Shown one piece after another: positions 1 to 13,673 of a DNA stretch of 64,000 nt. Made by a program: the position numbers and the translations under genes. The notes under the pieces were generated by a model that saw only the letters and a program-made list of their open reading frames with translations, was not told the DNA's origin and did not search any database. Within the stretch, counting starts at the first letter, position 1. Every line of letters starts with the position of its first letter. This stretch comes from Lucifuga dentata (taxonomy: Eukaryota; Chordata; Actinopteri; Ophidiiformes; Bythitidae), in the NCBI GenBank assembly GCA_014773175.1, contig VXCM01000989.1:378443-442442 (forward strand), given 5' to 3'.

Positions 1-780
1 GGGGCTAATCCATTTAGATAATGGTTTTTTTGGGGGGGGGGGNGGTTTTTTTGGCATTTAAAAAATATCAAGATTTGGAAATATCTTAAACATGTAGGCT
101 GATATTTTCCTCATTGAGGCAAATCAAACTGTATAGCTTTTCAAAAGTGGAATAAATGTCACAAACGTTTTCGTGGAGTCAGATAAGAGGAGCACAATTG
201 CAGCTCTGTGATCTTCGCACACAGAAATTTAAGCAGCCGAAGGTTGAAAGTACCTACCGTATGCATAGCTGGATTACACAATATCGATCTCCTGAACTAC
301 TGTAGCTTTGTGTGTGTGTGTGTGTGTGTGTGTCATAGCGTGGATGCTGTGGTTTATGCATTGACGTAGTCATCCTTTAGGCATCCATGCTATCTGTCTG
401 TCTTGGTGTAAAGTTAAGAGCCCAGAGCTTCAGAGAAACATTGAGCTATTTTAGGAGGCAGCAGATTGTGGTAAGCGAGGAAGTGAAGTGACACAACTGG
501 GGTTGAGATTTCTTGGTGCCTGGAAATGTTGCAACTATCTTAATTTAGTACTTCTCTCCCCTGTGGCACGTTGCAGATTGCACCTCGCTACCATCAGATA
601 ATGGGTAGCTACTGAAGCAAGCAGCACATCAAAGAATGAAGATACACAATCACATTACTGACAATCATTCATTTACTTTTTTAATAAGAAAATGGGTTTA
701 TAATCAAAAACACTCGTATCGCAAGGCTTGTGCCCTGTAACTCCTGAGAATATTTTATATGATGCAATATTGAGGGTGAT

Positions 781-782
<2 letters not shown>

Positions 783-829
<47 letters not shown>

Positions 830-926
830 ATTGAGAGAAGGGATTGAACTATTTTGGGATTTTTCTGATGATTTAATTTTAAATTTTATTATTTATGTAT
901 TCACCACATGAAAGAGAGCTGAGGTG

Positions 927-960
<34 letters not shown>
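783..960. repeat. (TG)n at 783-827 and (TC)n at 929-960
   Basis: Two perfect dinucleotide arrays lie about 100 bp apart. Confidence 0.95.
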
Positions 961-963
<3 letters not shown>

Positions 964-1585
964 TCTCTTTTTCATGCAAACACACACATATAAACCCATA
1001 TTTATATGTCTTATTTAGCCATTTTCTACAGCTTACCCCTTATGCTTGTTCCTTCATTTGATCTGTATACCTTCCAACCTCCTGCTATTCAGCAACTGTA
1101 GATCCTGTGTAATCTTACGTGTGTGAATATGTGTGCACTTTGGTGTGTTTGCATGTGCTTGGACTTGTTTAATGACAGCACCTGCTGTGTTTGCTCCCTT
1201 CATTTATCCGTTTGATCGATAGCAAGCTGGGTCTGTCAGCATAGTAGCTGTCATAGAATCTCTGCTAACCCAATTAACCAAACTGTGCGCTAACCCAATT
1301 AGCAGAGACCCGCACTATATTAACCCAGTTCACGCTGTCAGACACACAGATCTCACAGACATCAAACATGCAAGGCCAGCAGGTCAAAAACAAATAAAGC
1401 CACCACCAGTATTATCCCCTTCTACCACACTGAGCAGCTAATACCTGTAAAAATTTAATGCAATGTTATGTGATGATTACTACTGTCACGTTTAATGAAA
1501 TCAAACCACTGACAATATAACATTTAATAATAATAATAATAATATAATAGTAATATTAATAATAATGATATTATTAATAATAGTA

Positions 1586-1622
<37 letters not shown>

Positions 1623-1809
1623 GACAAAATAACTGACAAAACAAAATTTCAGACAAAATAAAAAACTCATAAAATCATGCTTTACTGCAACTGAGAAATT
1701 TACAGTATGTGATTGAAAAGTTATTGACCTAGACAGAAATGTATTGTCCATACAGGATGAGTTGGGCTATTTTCAACATAAAATTCTTAATTAAAAGAGA
1801 ATAATTACG

Positions 1810-1878
1810 AGTAATATAATGTATGTGGGTTGTATTTATTGGACTCAAACATGTAAAATCACTGATATGGACCTTTAA
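1810..1878. mobile_element. fragment of the TTAA MITE family
   Basis: ATGTGGGTTGTATTTATTGG and the end GGACCTTTAA match the right end of M3. Only one terminus is seen. Confidence 0.4.
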
Positions 1879-2168
1879 GTGTAGCAGACTGATTATACTG
1901 AATGTAATTCTTACAGACTTTGTCTTTGTCAAATACATCTTTGGTTTCATCTTAGGCTCATAACTTGAATTAAACACCATATCTAAAAAATTTTCGGTGT
2001 AGCAGCACACATTTCGGCAGGTCCACATTAGTCATCTGTGACTTTTCTCCACCGTCAGATGCTTTGAGTGGAGTAATGGATGAGCAGGCGTAGCAACTTG
2101 GCAGTAGCTGTGCTTGAGTGGAGGTGTAAGGTAGGTGGCCTTGGACAAGAAGGCAGTATGACTCACCT

Positions 2169-2450
2169 AGAGATGAGCCTGCACACTCCATTGAGAAGCA
2201 TCCTGCAGTGCTCTCTCTCCTGTCTCCTCTCCATCTGTGGTGCTGTGTAGGATAGGCAAAAAGAGAAGGAAAGGTAGAGAGATGGCAAACATGCGTGTAG
2301 GTTAACATTTCTCAGTTCACCTGGGGTAATGGTTTTTCCATAAGCTGCCTTTGTTGAGGTTGACCTGGCTTTTAAGACTGAATCAAATCGATGGCTTCCC
2401 CGTCTGAGGCTGGGAGGAGCAGGGGAACAGCTCTCTGTCTGCACAGCCAT
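2169..2450 (-). CDS. candidate two-exon coding segment, unrecognised
   Basis: On the minus strand an ATG at 2450 opens a frame to ACCCCAG|GTGAAC (exon 2450-2321). After a 78-bp intron with a pyrimidine-rich end (TCCTACACAG), a second exon (2242-2169) continues in phase and stops at CTCTAG|GTGAGT, a consensus donor. The peptide reads KAAYGKTITP, then PQMERRQEREHCRMLL. The frame also stays open through the intron. No family recognised and no downstream exons found; it could be chance. Confidence 0.27.
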
Positions 2451-3720
2451 GATAACACAGCTGAATGGATATTAACCGCCTTACAAATGGAAATGAAGTA
2501 TCCAGTGAAAATTAGAAACAGTCATCTTAGTGTTGGGCAGTTAATGGGAGATGCTAGTATGACGGTTGGGCGTGTTGCACTTTGGCGTTTGTGCATCGGA
2601 TCTCAGCATTCACTGGGCATTTGAGGTTCATGCTGTGCTTTCCTCTTGGTTTGCAGAAATTATACATACGCCCTCTGAATAAAATGGTTTTGCAGATCAA
2701 GGCATGTGAGATTGAATGCAAGCTTGCAACTGCAGAGAGTGACTCACCCAAAAACCATGGGGGCGTGTGCTACAGTACACCAACATACAATATGCACTCA
2801 TCACAGTGCATGCTTGTTCTTACTCTGTCTTCCTCTCTCTCGTTCACCACATCTCTATTTTCCCTCATTTGCTCGATTGCAAACACACACACACGCACGC
2901 ACACCCAAACAAACTCATGCTAAGGGGGTAGATTTACATTTTAAATTGCTGACACAGAAAGAGAACATTGTGATCAGGCCCAATCCTATGAAAACCCTGG
3001 GGAATGGTTAAAATACATCATTCATAGATGCTGCCTGCCCTAGAGATTAAAGTGGAGGGGAATGTCCATGTGTAAGTGTGTAATCTGTCAGAAAAAGATA
3101 AGTTGTCTAAGTTGTCTGTGCACAAAGACATCTCTGTGTTTCTGCGTGTATTATATGCTTTAGAGGGTAAAGCTGATGAAAATTGCCATTGGGCGAATGT
3201 GCTGTAGTAAACGTTTACAAGGAGGTGTCGACATGTATAACTGTTCCCGTTGGCTCGGAGGAATCGTCCTCAGGGAAATAAGGGCAGCAGTAAAGCAGAG
3301 ATAGGCTGTCTTTGACAAAGAGTTATTTGTCTGTCCTATATGTGTACATTTTCACTTATTTTAAGTCAAAGATTGATGTAGTAAGCTGGAATAAATGTGC
3401 AAAACACACACATATGGAGATTCTTGGAATATATGACTTCTATATGTAAGGTATGGTTGTTTGTGTGTCTTTATGTTTCTTGCATACACACATACAGTAT
3501 GTGGACATACTGTATGTATGTGTCTAGGCTGCAGGTTGTGTTGTATGTGTTGTGTGAGTTTTTCCTGTTGTGCGTCCACTTTTCGTGCAGGACTTTCAAG
3601 GGCCTCCATATGGTGTCTGGGTGTACATATCCTCTAGGAGCAGCACTCAGCATCTGTTTGTGGACACATGGCATCACACACATGAAGTTGTGGTCGTTAC
3701 ACTTCATAGTGCTACACGCC

Positions 3721-3802
3721 TGTAGCTAAGGTGGGCAATCTACCGAGAAACCCAACATACCAGACAAAAGATGTTATGGGTTTGAACCCAGATCACTACC
3801 AT
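3721..3802 (+). repeat. possible tRNA-derived SINE head
   Basis: TAGCTAAGGTGGG resembles a pol III A box, and GGGTTTGAACCC, about 55 bases on, a B box. No clear body or tail, and no cloverleaf. Confidence 0.25.
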
Positions 3803-4020
3803 AGACATATATAATGACCTTTAGCTCTCTTACACACTTACTGTTGAAACAGAAACTTGTAAAAAAGGTCATGGATAAGGCCGGTTCAAGCAAAATACTG
3901 TAATACATATGGCAGGGATCCCTAACTGACAGCCCATGGGCCAAATGCGGCCCATGGGTCCTATCTATCAGGCCCTCAGATGACTTCTCCAAAAAAATAA
4001 AAAAAAAATAAAATAAAAAT

Positions 4021-4547
4021 GTTGTACTTTAGTTGCACTTATCTCGGGGATTGCATGGTCATAAAATGTCATGCTTGGGCTCATTTTGTTTATGAGAAGC
4101 TAAGCTTCCCATAAGTATTTGTATATCTCCACTTTATTGACAAATGGTGATTATAAAATATCATGAACCCTCCACAGGGACGAGCACACAGTCTCCAGTC
4201 TGTCAGTGGAATATTACACACATATTACCAGGGAAAGCATGCCTATTGCCATGACTACATAAAAGCTGATAGGACCACTGACCCATCAATCAAATCCTCT
4301 GCTAGGCTACTATCAAATCACAGAGAGGGATTTTAAAATTTAGAATGCCCTCTGAAGTTACATCATCGAGAAGTGACAAAGCTAGGTTTTAGCTCGGAGG
4401 CTATCTTGTGCTTTAGTTACATTTATCTCGGGATTGCGTGGTCATAAAATGTCATGCTTGGGCTCATTTTGTTTGGGAGAATCTAAGCTTTCCATAGATA
4501 ACCATATATCTCCATTTTATGAAGAAATGGTGATTATAAAACACGGC
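4021..4547 (+). repeat. direct repeat, two ~140-bp units about 390 bp apart
   Basis: TGGTCATAAAATGTCATGCT and the following TGGGCTCATTTTGTTT occur at about 4058 and again at about 4440, with flanking similarity from about 4021 to 4160 and 4408 to 4547. GATCCCTAACTGACAGCCCA at about 3917 resembles a hAT-type end, so both may belong to one decayed non-autonomous element. Confidence 0.5.
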
Positions 4548-4638
4548 AAATGCTACAACAGAAGTGCTGGGCTGGGCCCGGTGCCGGGCCACTCTGGTTG
4601 TGAAGGGTTACTTTTAAAAATAAATAAAAATTAGAAAA

Positions 4639-5977
4639 TTGTCCCCCTGCCACCACCACCAGAGTTGTTTCAGAATTCCAAAAAAATTATTTGTAAGATT
4701 TATTTGGAATAACAAAAAAGCTAGGCTTCATTTATCGCTGTTATATTTACCATTTGACCAAGAGGGCTTAAAATGTCCAAATTTATTGTGGTATTATTGG
4801 GCTGCACAACTGAGGTTGGCTATGTTTTATTTCTCAACAAGTGATTCTCCACATTGGACAGAAATGGAATCTAATGGCTTGAAAGTACCCCTTCCCATGT
4901 ATATATATTCAGATACAGCAGTGAAACTAAGGAAACAGACTGCTAATCCAATAGTTAAACATATGATAAAAATATGGTATGATGTAAAAAAAAATATATC
5001 TAAAGGACCCGCTATCTCTGTCACAATACAGCCCAATATGGGGCAATCAAAATTTTACAGCAGGAAGAGCAGATGTCACATTTAAATTATGGGCTTCCAA
5101 AGGTCTAGAAATAATTCAAGATTTATACTTACCAAATTCTGAAATAATGGCATCATTTGAAGAACTAAGGATTAAATTTAATCTCAACAGAAAACACTTA
5201 TTCAAATATCTTCAGCTAAGAAGTTTTGTTAAAGCAAACCAAAACAACACAGTTACTAAACCTTTGCTATCACTTATTGAAGAAATGATGACAAAGGACC
5301 CCTTAAGAAAGGGTATTATATCAGGGTTTTATGGTTTGCTGGTAGCCTCCTCACCAGAAAGTTCAGCATATAAACTAAATGCTTGGAAGGAAGATTTAGA
5401 AACTGAAATTTCAGTGGAAGATTGGAAATGAGCTTGTGCTGAAGCTCAAACTCAGACAGTAAACACACGCCTCAAACTAATACAGTACAACTGGTTAATG
5501 CAAACATATATGACTCCTGTAAAGCTCAATCAGTATAATAAAGACATGCCAGACATATGTACTAAATGCACTGAGGCTAAAGGAACACTGTTTCATTGTA
5601 TTTGGCAATGCAGGAAAATTAAAATATTCTGGGAAGAGGTACGATTAATAATTGAAAGGATTATCTCAAAGCCAATTGTATTGGACTCTCAGCTTTTTCT
5701 TTTGGGTATATATCCAGAAAAGCATAATTATAGTAAAAATGACCTAATATTGATAGACCTTAGTTTGCTAAATGCTAAAAAGTTAATTGCACTGATGTGG
5801 AAAAAAACTTACAGACCAAAAGGTACACAATGGGTAAGGCAAATGTTGTCAAGTCTTCCATTGGAAAGCATCACTTTTACATTGAAAGGTAAACAAAAAA
5901 TGTTTGAAGGTATATGGAGACCCTTTATGTATTATGTAAATCAAATTGATTTGGTCAATGATGAAGCAGAAGTTTGA
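4639..5977 (+). pseudogene. decayed LINE ORF2 fragment
   Basis: Three open pieces (4639-5085, 5147-5431, 5498-5977) are joined by one frameshift and one stop. The RT catalytic core and endonuclease are missing through 5' truncation, so the copy is dead. Confidence 0.8.
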
Positions 5978-6122
5978 ACGGTGGTTGTTGGGCCATGCAG
6001 ATTCTAAGATTGAGACTCTTGAAATGACCAAAGAAATGTGAAAGAGCTTACAGAATTCTGTATTCTGTAATTCTGTATTTTTTTTTCACTAATTATATTT
6101 CATAATGTAAGGATTACCATCT

Positions 6123-6189
<67 letters not shown>

Positions 6190-6348
6190 NTTTTTTTATT
6201 TATTTTATTTTATTATTATTTTTTGCTCATAAACATTTACCTGTATGTTAGCAGCCACTTCAATTTTGTTATTCTTTATATGTGAAAAAGTGGTGAGGCT
6301 ATATATTCAGTGTTATTTAAAATCAATAAATGTATTGTTCAAAATAAA
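4643..6348 (+). mobile_element. 5'-truncated L1/Tx1-like LINE, ORF2 C-terminal part
   Basis: Broken frames carry the end of a LINE ORF2: FIWNNKKARLHLSLLYLP and YYWAAQLRLAMF, then NTRLKLIQYNWLMQTY and a terminal C-x2-C-x8-H-x4-C knuckle (CTKCTEAKGTLFHC..C). There is a frameshift near 5050-5147 and an in-frame TGA at 5429-5431. The 3' end reads AATCAATAAATGTATTGTTC plus an A-rich tail. A 17-bp target duplication, AAAAATTAGARAATTGT, flanks it (4626-4642 and 6349-6365, one mismatch). An A-homopolymer ending in an N (6126-6190) lies inside the 3' UTR. Confidence 0.88.
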
Positions 6349-9300
6349 AAAAATTAGAGAATTGTTTTCTGTTGTTATTACCAAATGAGAGAAAAAAATC
6401 TGGTCAGGTCCAGGGGTGGGAAATGAGNGTCGTGTAAGGCCACAGTCCACAGGAGTGTATTACATATTGTGCTTGAAATGCCCTCCTGTGCAGAAAGGGT
6501 GAACACCATGGTAACGGAGTTTCATTTTTACTAATAACTCAAAAATAACTTTCCTTGTAACCGTTTATTGAGCTGAAGAGGATTTGAAGGTGCACAGTTG
6601 GCTTAGAGAGAAGAAAAGGGAACTGCTTCCTCCTCTCGTCTCCTTTTCCTCTTTCTGCTCTTTGATCCTCACCTCCTGCTTCATATTTTTTTGATTGCCA
6701 TGTTTATGACAGCTCCTCTTCCTCTCTTCTTTCCTGCTATATGGTGCAGGATGTCAGCAGTTCATCTTCTGTTGGAGGTCTTCGAGCATACACATGCATA
6801 AACACACACACCGACATGCACACGAGACACACACTTGGAGCAAGACACACTCTTTTAGAGGTAAAGTGAGTGCACTAACATCCGCAATGAATAATTGAGT
6901 TATCTGGCTCTGTGCAGAAATAGCAATCTCCCTGCCACAAGTGTGAAAACATTGCTCGTCACCAGAGACTTGAAAACTGGTGCTGCTGCGTATGTCTACA
7001 CATGTATTATGTGTGTCTTTAGTTTTTTTTTTTTTTTTTTTTTTTGTTCCTGCTTGTTTTACTTTTAGATTTTGCTTTGCAAGTGAACATTTTATCTGGG
7101 ATGTATTACTTGCCAGTTAATCCAAATTGTGGCATAAAGTTTCATACTTGTATGCTACAAACTGGGGACTGAAATGAATGAGGACAGAAAGTAAAGATGC
7201 CATTGTATGTTGGAAGATGAATGTGAATTAGTAATGAGGAGACACAAGTTGAATACCCCTGATACCCTGTTCCCACTGCTTTTCACTGAATTGAGTCAAA
7301 TAGTCCCACGAGGATGTAACTGTGATTGCCTTGTGGGGTTCCATAGATTAATTGTGGGAGGCTATGACTCATTGATTTTTTTTTAGTTCATATTGGGAAA
7401 ATGTATTTTGACAGAGCAGAGAATATGTCTGATTGTTTCTTTTTATAACACAAAATCTTAATGTTATAAAATCATTTCCATGTGAGTGCGCAGTGCAACT
7501 GCAACTTTTAGAAGTTCCCTCATGTAAAATGTAAGACCTCTTTCAAAGCAAGTCTGGAGATTATCCTTACTGTTTCAATCATCATAACTGGTGTTATTTG
7601 GATAGTTTCAGTATTCAGTCTGTCTCGGTGAGGACTGACCTGACGTAAATCAGCTGACTTATACACACTGTCATTGTATGAGAGCTCTCAGGATCCGGGT
7701 GAAGCAGTGAGAATGGTGACATGACAAAGCTGAGGGAGCAGTATCACAGCAAACTGACAAATAAGGCCAAATCTGACAGGCAAATCCTCAGAGCAATGCC
7801 ATAGTTTGACAGATCCTTCACCCAGAGGAGCAGGAGCTAATGGCCCACACAGCAGCACCATTCATGAATTCTGCTTCATAATGTTACATTAGAATCACAG
7901 AGTGGTGATTCTGCGTAAAATAATCATGAAGTCACATCATAGTTATAACACAAATAGATGTATAATGCAACGTATGGCTGTAGGGTGTGAGTGTTACGTG
8001 AGGTTAGATAGAGGAAAAGGTTGCCTATGATGCAGTCGTATGGGCTGGGGGGGNGGGGGGGGCAACCAGCTGTCAAGTCTAAAATCGCAGAGCTCATTTC
8101 TGGGGGGACGGCAGCAGATTAAACAGCAATCCTACTGATCCAACCAACACACTTATCATCCCCTGTGCCCCTCCCCCTCATGCACACACATCCATCAGGT
8201 TAAGAGGTGCTGCCTTCAGTGACCACTTATCTTTTACTGGCCTGCGACATTAAAGAAATTTGTTCTGTAAATGTGACAGGTTGCTGCCATAATAGGTAAC
8301 AAACCTGGAAGGAGGATGAGGAAGAGACAGAGGCTGAATTTGTGGGGTTAAATCTGGGTCAGGCTAGTCCAGGCTGGACTGTTTCAACAGCTGTAGACTG
8401 GGATAGATTTTAGGATGATACTGACAAGAAGCAGACGAAGACAGCAAGAAATGCATAAAGGCAGCTTCTTTTTGCTAGGTGTTTCACAGCTTTCACCTGT
8501 AGCCTATGGCTAGGCATGTGTCAGTTGTGTTTCCGGCTTTAGGTCCACTTCCACAGCTGGTCTTCCCTTCTTCTGTTTTTGACAATTAAGACTCTTTACG
8601 ATCAAAATCATCATAAATCTGCTCTGTCCAGACATCTCAGGCAGATCTGGCAAAATCAAAACATGCAGGGAGAAGACTCTCTATGGATAATTTGAAATCC
8701 TATTTGGATGTTTCCCAACATTGCAACTGAGAAAGCTATCCCAGCTCCCACAATTCTCTCTGTCTCATTCTTTTATTCTGCCATTTTCTCTCTCTCTGTC
8801 TCTTTTTCTCTTGTTCATATTTCTCACCGTGACTCTTTTCTTTCTTGTCTCTCTTTCTCTTTCTCTTTGCCTCCTTTTGGAGCTAGCAGGGAGATTGGGA
8901 GGGTTCTTCCAAATTGGCACACAGATGAATAATGCATCTAAAGCAAAAGGAAAGAGCGGGAGTTGGATATATCTGCCTGCCAAACTCTTCCTCTGTATTA
9001 TCGTTGTGCTGATACTTCAGAAGAGAAAAAAATGCTTATCTGTCTTTATCCTTGCCATGTACCTTTCTCAATGCTGTCATTAACTTTGTAAAAGCTGCTA
9101 AATGCACTGAGCATATTAACACACGTTAAACACTGTTACATTGGGTAAAACATTCCTGAATTTTGTAAATTTGTGTGGAATGATGAGAGTTGTTTTGCTG
9201 CAAAACACATAATGTGTGTGTGGGGTTTTGATTTCTCTGTCACTGTATATATGGAGTTTTATTTATTTATTTATTTTTGCTATTCCCAAAATGCAATGTT

Positions 9301-9457
9301 AAAAAGCAAGCTGCACTCGAAAGCATCAGCTCAGTGGTGCACCATCATTAAAGTAATGAGCAGGAAGTTAGCGCTAAAGTCAACCACAAACATAGGGATA
9401 GAGAGAGCGAAGGGGTAGGGGCAGAGGGAGACAGGAAGAGGGAGGGAGGGAGGGAGG

Positions 9458-9459
<2 letters not shown>

Positions 9460-9516
<57 letters not shown>

Positions 9517-9686
9517 CCAATCCCATAAGAATAAATCTTAAATCATGAATGTTGCTTCTGATTCATTCTGGTTAATTAAGTCAAGTCAAGTGAGAGGAAA
9601 ATGGGGTCTTGCCTGCATCTGTAGGATCAGCACCAAACTGTATTTGCAGCTTATGAAGTCTCTCACTGGAACTGTCCTCTGCACTC

Positions 9687-9721
<35 letters not shown>
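9460..9721. repeat. (GA)n arrays
   Basis: GA dinucleotides run at 9460-9513, preceded by GGGA units, and again at 9690-9721. Confidence 0.95.
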
Positions 9722-9724
<3 letters not shown>

Positions 9725-11496
9725 AAACTGCACCAAGTCTATTCCTCCCATTTTTATCATCTTGACCTGCTCACACAGAAATTCATAAACAGACACTCAC
9801 TTCACTTCAGGTCTGTTTAATATCCATACTGTAAGAAAAAAAAAAAACAACAACATTCCATTCAGCATCAGATTTCAGGGTATGTTTATCATGTTTTATT
9901 ATTTAGTCCCCATTTATGATAAGACATTATTTGCACATCCGGCTCTCAGCATTTCATAAAACACACATCCACACCGAAACTGTCAGAAACAGTCATCTTT
10001 TGGTGGGGCGACTTTTGCAAGGAATGAGGCAAAGGAATGAAATGTCAAAATTTTGTGTAACTCTAAAAATAAAACAACTCAAGTGTTGCCATTTGGGGAT
10101 ATCATAGACACGTAATCTGCAACAGCTACAGCAAACAGTTCTTTATACTCAACAAGAACCACAAGGCAGCTGCCAACTGTCCTCTACTGAAAATAATACA
10201 AAGCGGCTTTTACAAATGTTTATGTAATTTTTAACTAAGTACCTTTAATGTCTTAAAGGCACAGTACCTAAAATGGACTGTCACTCAGTGTGCAGAGTAG
10301 TGCTGCTGCAAGGGAGGGAAGAGGAGGAGTGTGTTTTCAGTGTGTTTTTTGCACATTAAAGCTTTGCAGAATAGATCCCTAAATGAAAGTAAGAGCACAG
10401 AAATCTGTATAATCTGTCCCTCTTAAAAATATTTTTTTCTTGACAGACATAAAAGCAGATGTGGGTCTGCAAATTAGCAAAAATAAAAGCAAAATCACAT
10501 AGAAGGTACACATGCACTCATGTTTTATATTTCAGTGAGACTGTAAAAATGCGGGATCCTAAAATATGAAAAACAAGATTTTATTTGGAAGGTTTGGATA
10601 TGGTACCATTGCAACAAGGGGAATCAGCTCACTAAAATTGTGCATAATAAATGTAGCAACAAAAGCCTTGATCAGATTTAACACAATTATTTACAGATAA
10701 CTTTATACATGTCACTTAATACTCTCACTCATATTAACAGGAGGATGTTGGCTGAAGCTTTGAGCACAGTCTAAATCATATTTGTTCTTGCTTATGAGAT
10801 TAGAATGGTAGTCCAGGACAAATAGCACAGCAGGTTGTGTCCACATGATCTGTTGCGTGATTGGTTGTAGCAGGTCATTCAGGGGTAGGAACTAAACTGA
10901 ATTTTCAAGTGCTGGTAGAAGGTTTCAGTCCTCAGTGGGTGTGTGTGAGGTATTTCATGGCAGCCAATGGCAAAAACATCAGGGGTTAAGCCATCACCCC
11001 TCCCACCTCTGCCTCTCAGCGTCTCCCTCCCTCCCTCTCTCTTTTTCTCTCCATCATGCCATGTTGTTATGTTCGGTGCAGCAGTGTCCCGCGGGGCTGC
11101 AGATCGCTGTGGACATGATGTGATTTCTCGTCTCATCTGTAATGTGCTGCATCTCAGGACTCTGATGAACTTGCCTCACAATGTTTGGAAGGCATGTTGT
11201 CCTCTGTGCTCCCCCTTTTTTCTTTCTGCCATTTATTTCTGTCTAGCTTATTTGCACATCACTGACCAATCTTCAAAAAGCGTGACAGATTGATTTTCAG
11301 GTGAGGGGAATAGAAGGTGGACTGCTTTGTGGGTTGATAGCCAGTCATCGCCTGAGTTCAAAGAGCAATATTATATCTTGGTTTTTTTGTTATTTGTTTT
11401 TTTTAGCCTTTAACATGCAGTTGTTTGAAGCTTGTGAAGTGTCAAGGGCATTGTTAATTAATTTTATTTAATGAGCAGGAGCAGGACTTACCTGCA

Positions 11497-11497
<1 letters not shown>

Positions 11498-11559
<62 letters not shown>

Positions 11560-11561
11560 NA

Positions 11562-11612
<51 letters not shown>
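11498..11612. repeat. compound (CA)n(GA)n, duplicated across an N
   Basis: A (CA)n(GA)n block is followed by N at 11560 and then another (CA)n(GA)n block. The second is probably an assembly duplicate. Confidence 0.9.
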
Positions 11613-11618
<6 letters not shown>

Positions 11619-12416
11619 CAATCCTCATATCTCGGTGTATGCTCCATTGCTGCTCTGATAATAATCACTTAGTTTGATTTTTCCTAATGTGATGACAAAG
11701 GCCGAAAGCTGCACTCATGAGCGTGACTAGGACGTATCGGCCTTGTGAATCTCTAGCTGCAATTATGAAAATTACATGGCTGCCGGCTTTGTTAATCCAG
11801 TGTGGAAAGGCAAAAGGAGCTTTTAGGGAGTCTACAGTTGCCATATGTGATAACATGCAGCTTTGGTTTGGGGATACAAGGGACAAAGACCACACCAGTT
11901 GAGTAATACTGAGTTGTGAAGTTGGTGGAAGTGGGCTAATTTGAGGGTCATGGGTCATTTTGTGAACTCAAATTTATGTACATATTCCTGGTGTTAGTTG
12001 GCATTGCCACAGTAAAATGTGTTAGGATTGTTGAACAGCAAATTAAAGAGATTTAAGGCCAACTAGAGGCTTCAGGAGCTGAGAGGGAGCTTTGGTAACT
12101 TGAATGAGATCTGTTATATTAGTTGTTGTTGTGGTGGAGATTGGCATAATGGAGTGAGAAAGATGGTTTGCTCCTGTGGAAGAAAATACTATTCCATTTG
12201 TGGTGTAGTTCAGGAACATTTAGTATTTTATGCTGACTGACAAAGCACCTGAATCTTAAACTAGGCATGACCAATATCTTACAAGCTAGAATGATGCCTG
12301 TATTATATCATGTCTGTATGATACAGATTTATGTGTCTGCTTGAGCTCATACCTTTTTATTACTTATTTCCTTATTTTTCTTCCCAGCAGCTTGTTATTT
12401 TTACATGTTGTTTCTA

Positions 12417-12417
12417 G

Positions 12418-12483
<66 letters not shown>
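12417..12483. repeat. (TTA)n microsatellite
   Basis: A perfect trinucleotide array of about 22 units. Confidence 0.95.
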
Positions 12484-12485
<2 letters not shown>

Positions 12486-13635
12486 ACAGCACTACAGCAC
12501 AAAGAGACTGTGGAAGTTAAACTTAATGAACAATTTGACTCAGTTTGACTCAAGACATTCTAAATTAAGTGATCAGCTAAATATCCATATTGTAAATGTA
12601 TGTATGTATGGGAGCGTGTGTGTGTGTGTTGTCTGTGCAGTGTTAGAATACTCAAAAATGTTATTTGACTTAATTCTGTAAAATTTGAAATTACTGCTTA
12701 TTCCTGACTATTTAAAAATTGAAAGCAGTGAGTCATTGCTAAAACATTACATTACAATAAGTAATTATTATAATACACTCCTTTAACAAGCTTTATTTGC
12801 CACTTTATTTCTAAGAGCATTTGAAATCCAATGCGGTAACACATGTACTTGTTAGACAAAAACTGTTTTTTTGTTGTTGTTTTTTTTATTGTGACTTGCC
12901 GATAAGTAACATTGGTTGTATTGTTAAAACAGAATCTCTAAGTGTACAAGGATTAGAGCAAGAGCTGCAAAAATGAATTAAATGTAATTTTAGGCAACTG
13001 CAGGGAATCACCAAAGAAATTGTGCAATTAAATCTAAATGTAAACCACTTATTGTATACTCACATGCTTTGTTTGGCTTTTGCTCTGTAGGATGTCAGTT
13101 ATATTCATTTTTTCTGCTCTTTCAGTGCAAGTCACTGCACATGGGATGATGAACCAACATGCCTTCCTTTATGAAAATATTAATAATTTATACCAATTCA
13201 TTATGTAATACAAAATGTCAGACATGAAGTGGCGCACATTTTAACTCTTGGATGCAGCCCAAAAAAAAAACAAAAAACCTTTTGAAGTAGTGAAGGCAGC
13301 GAGACCCCAGGAACATTTTTTATTATAAGTTATTATTACAAGTGATTTTTTTTTTTTTTAAACATTTGATTGAAACCTGAGAGAGGGAATTATATAGGTT
13401 TTGTAGATATTGCTTAAGAATTGTTGTAGATATTGCTTAAGAATTGTGCATGCGTGTGTGCTTTAGTGCTGTTGGTGATGTCAGAGACAGAGGAAACCTT
13501 CCACCCTGTGGTTGTGCTGCACCGCTGCATCCTGCTTGCTGCTCTGCTAATTTTGCTGCTTGCATCCGTCCCTAAACGTGTTCTCAGCTCTCAGTTTCAC
13601 CTCATTATCACTTCCATTATTATCAGTATCAGTAA

Positions 13636-13673
<38 letters not shown>

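Larger units (their letters stand above)
1..3720. other. non-coding sequence with simple repeats
   Basis: Apart from the candidate minus-strand exons, a MITE fragment, AAT/TTA arrays (1524-1622) and TG/TC arrays, I see nothing supportable here. Confidence 0.6.
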
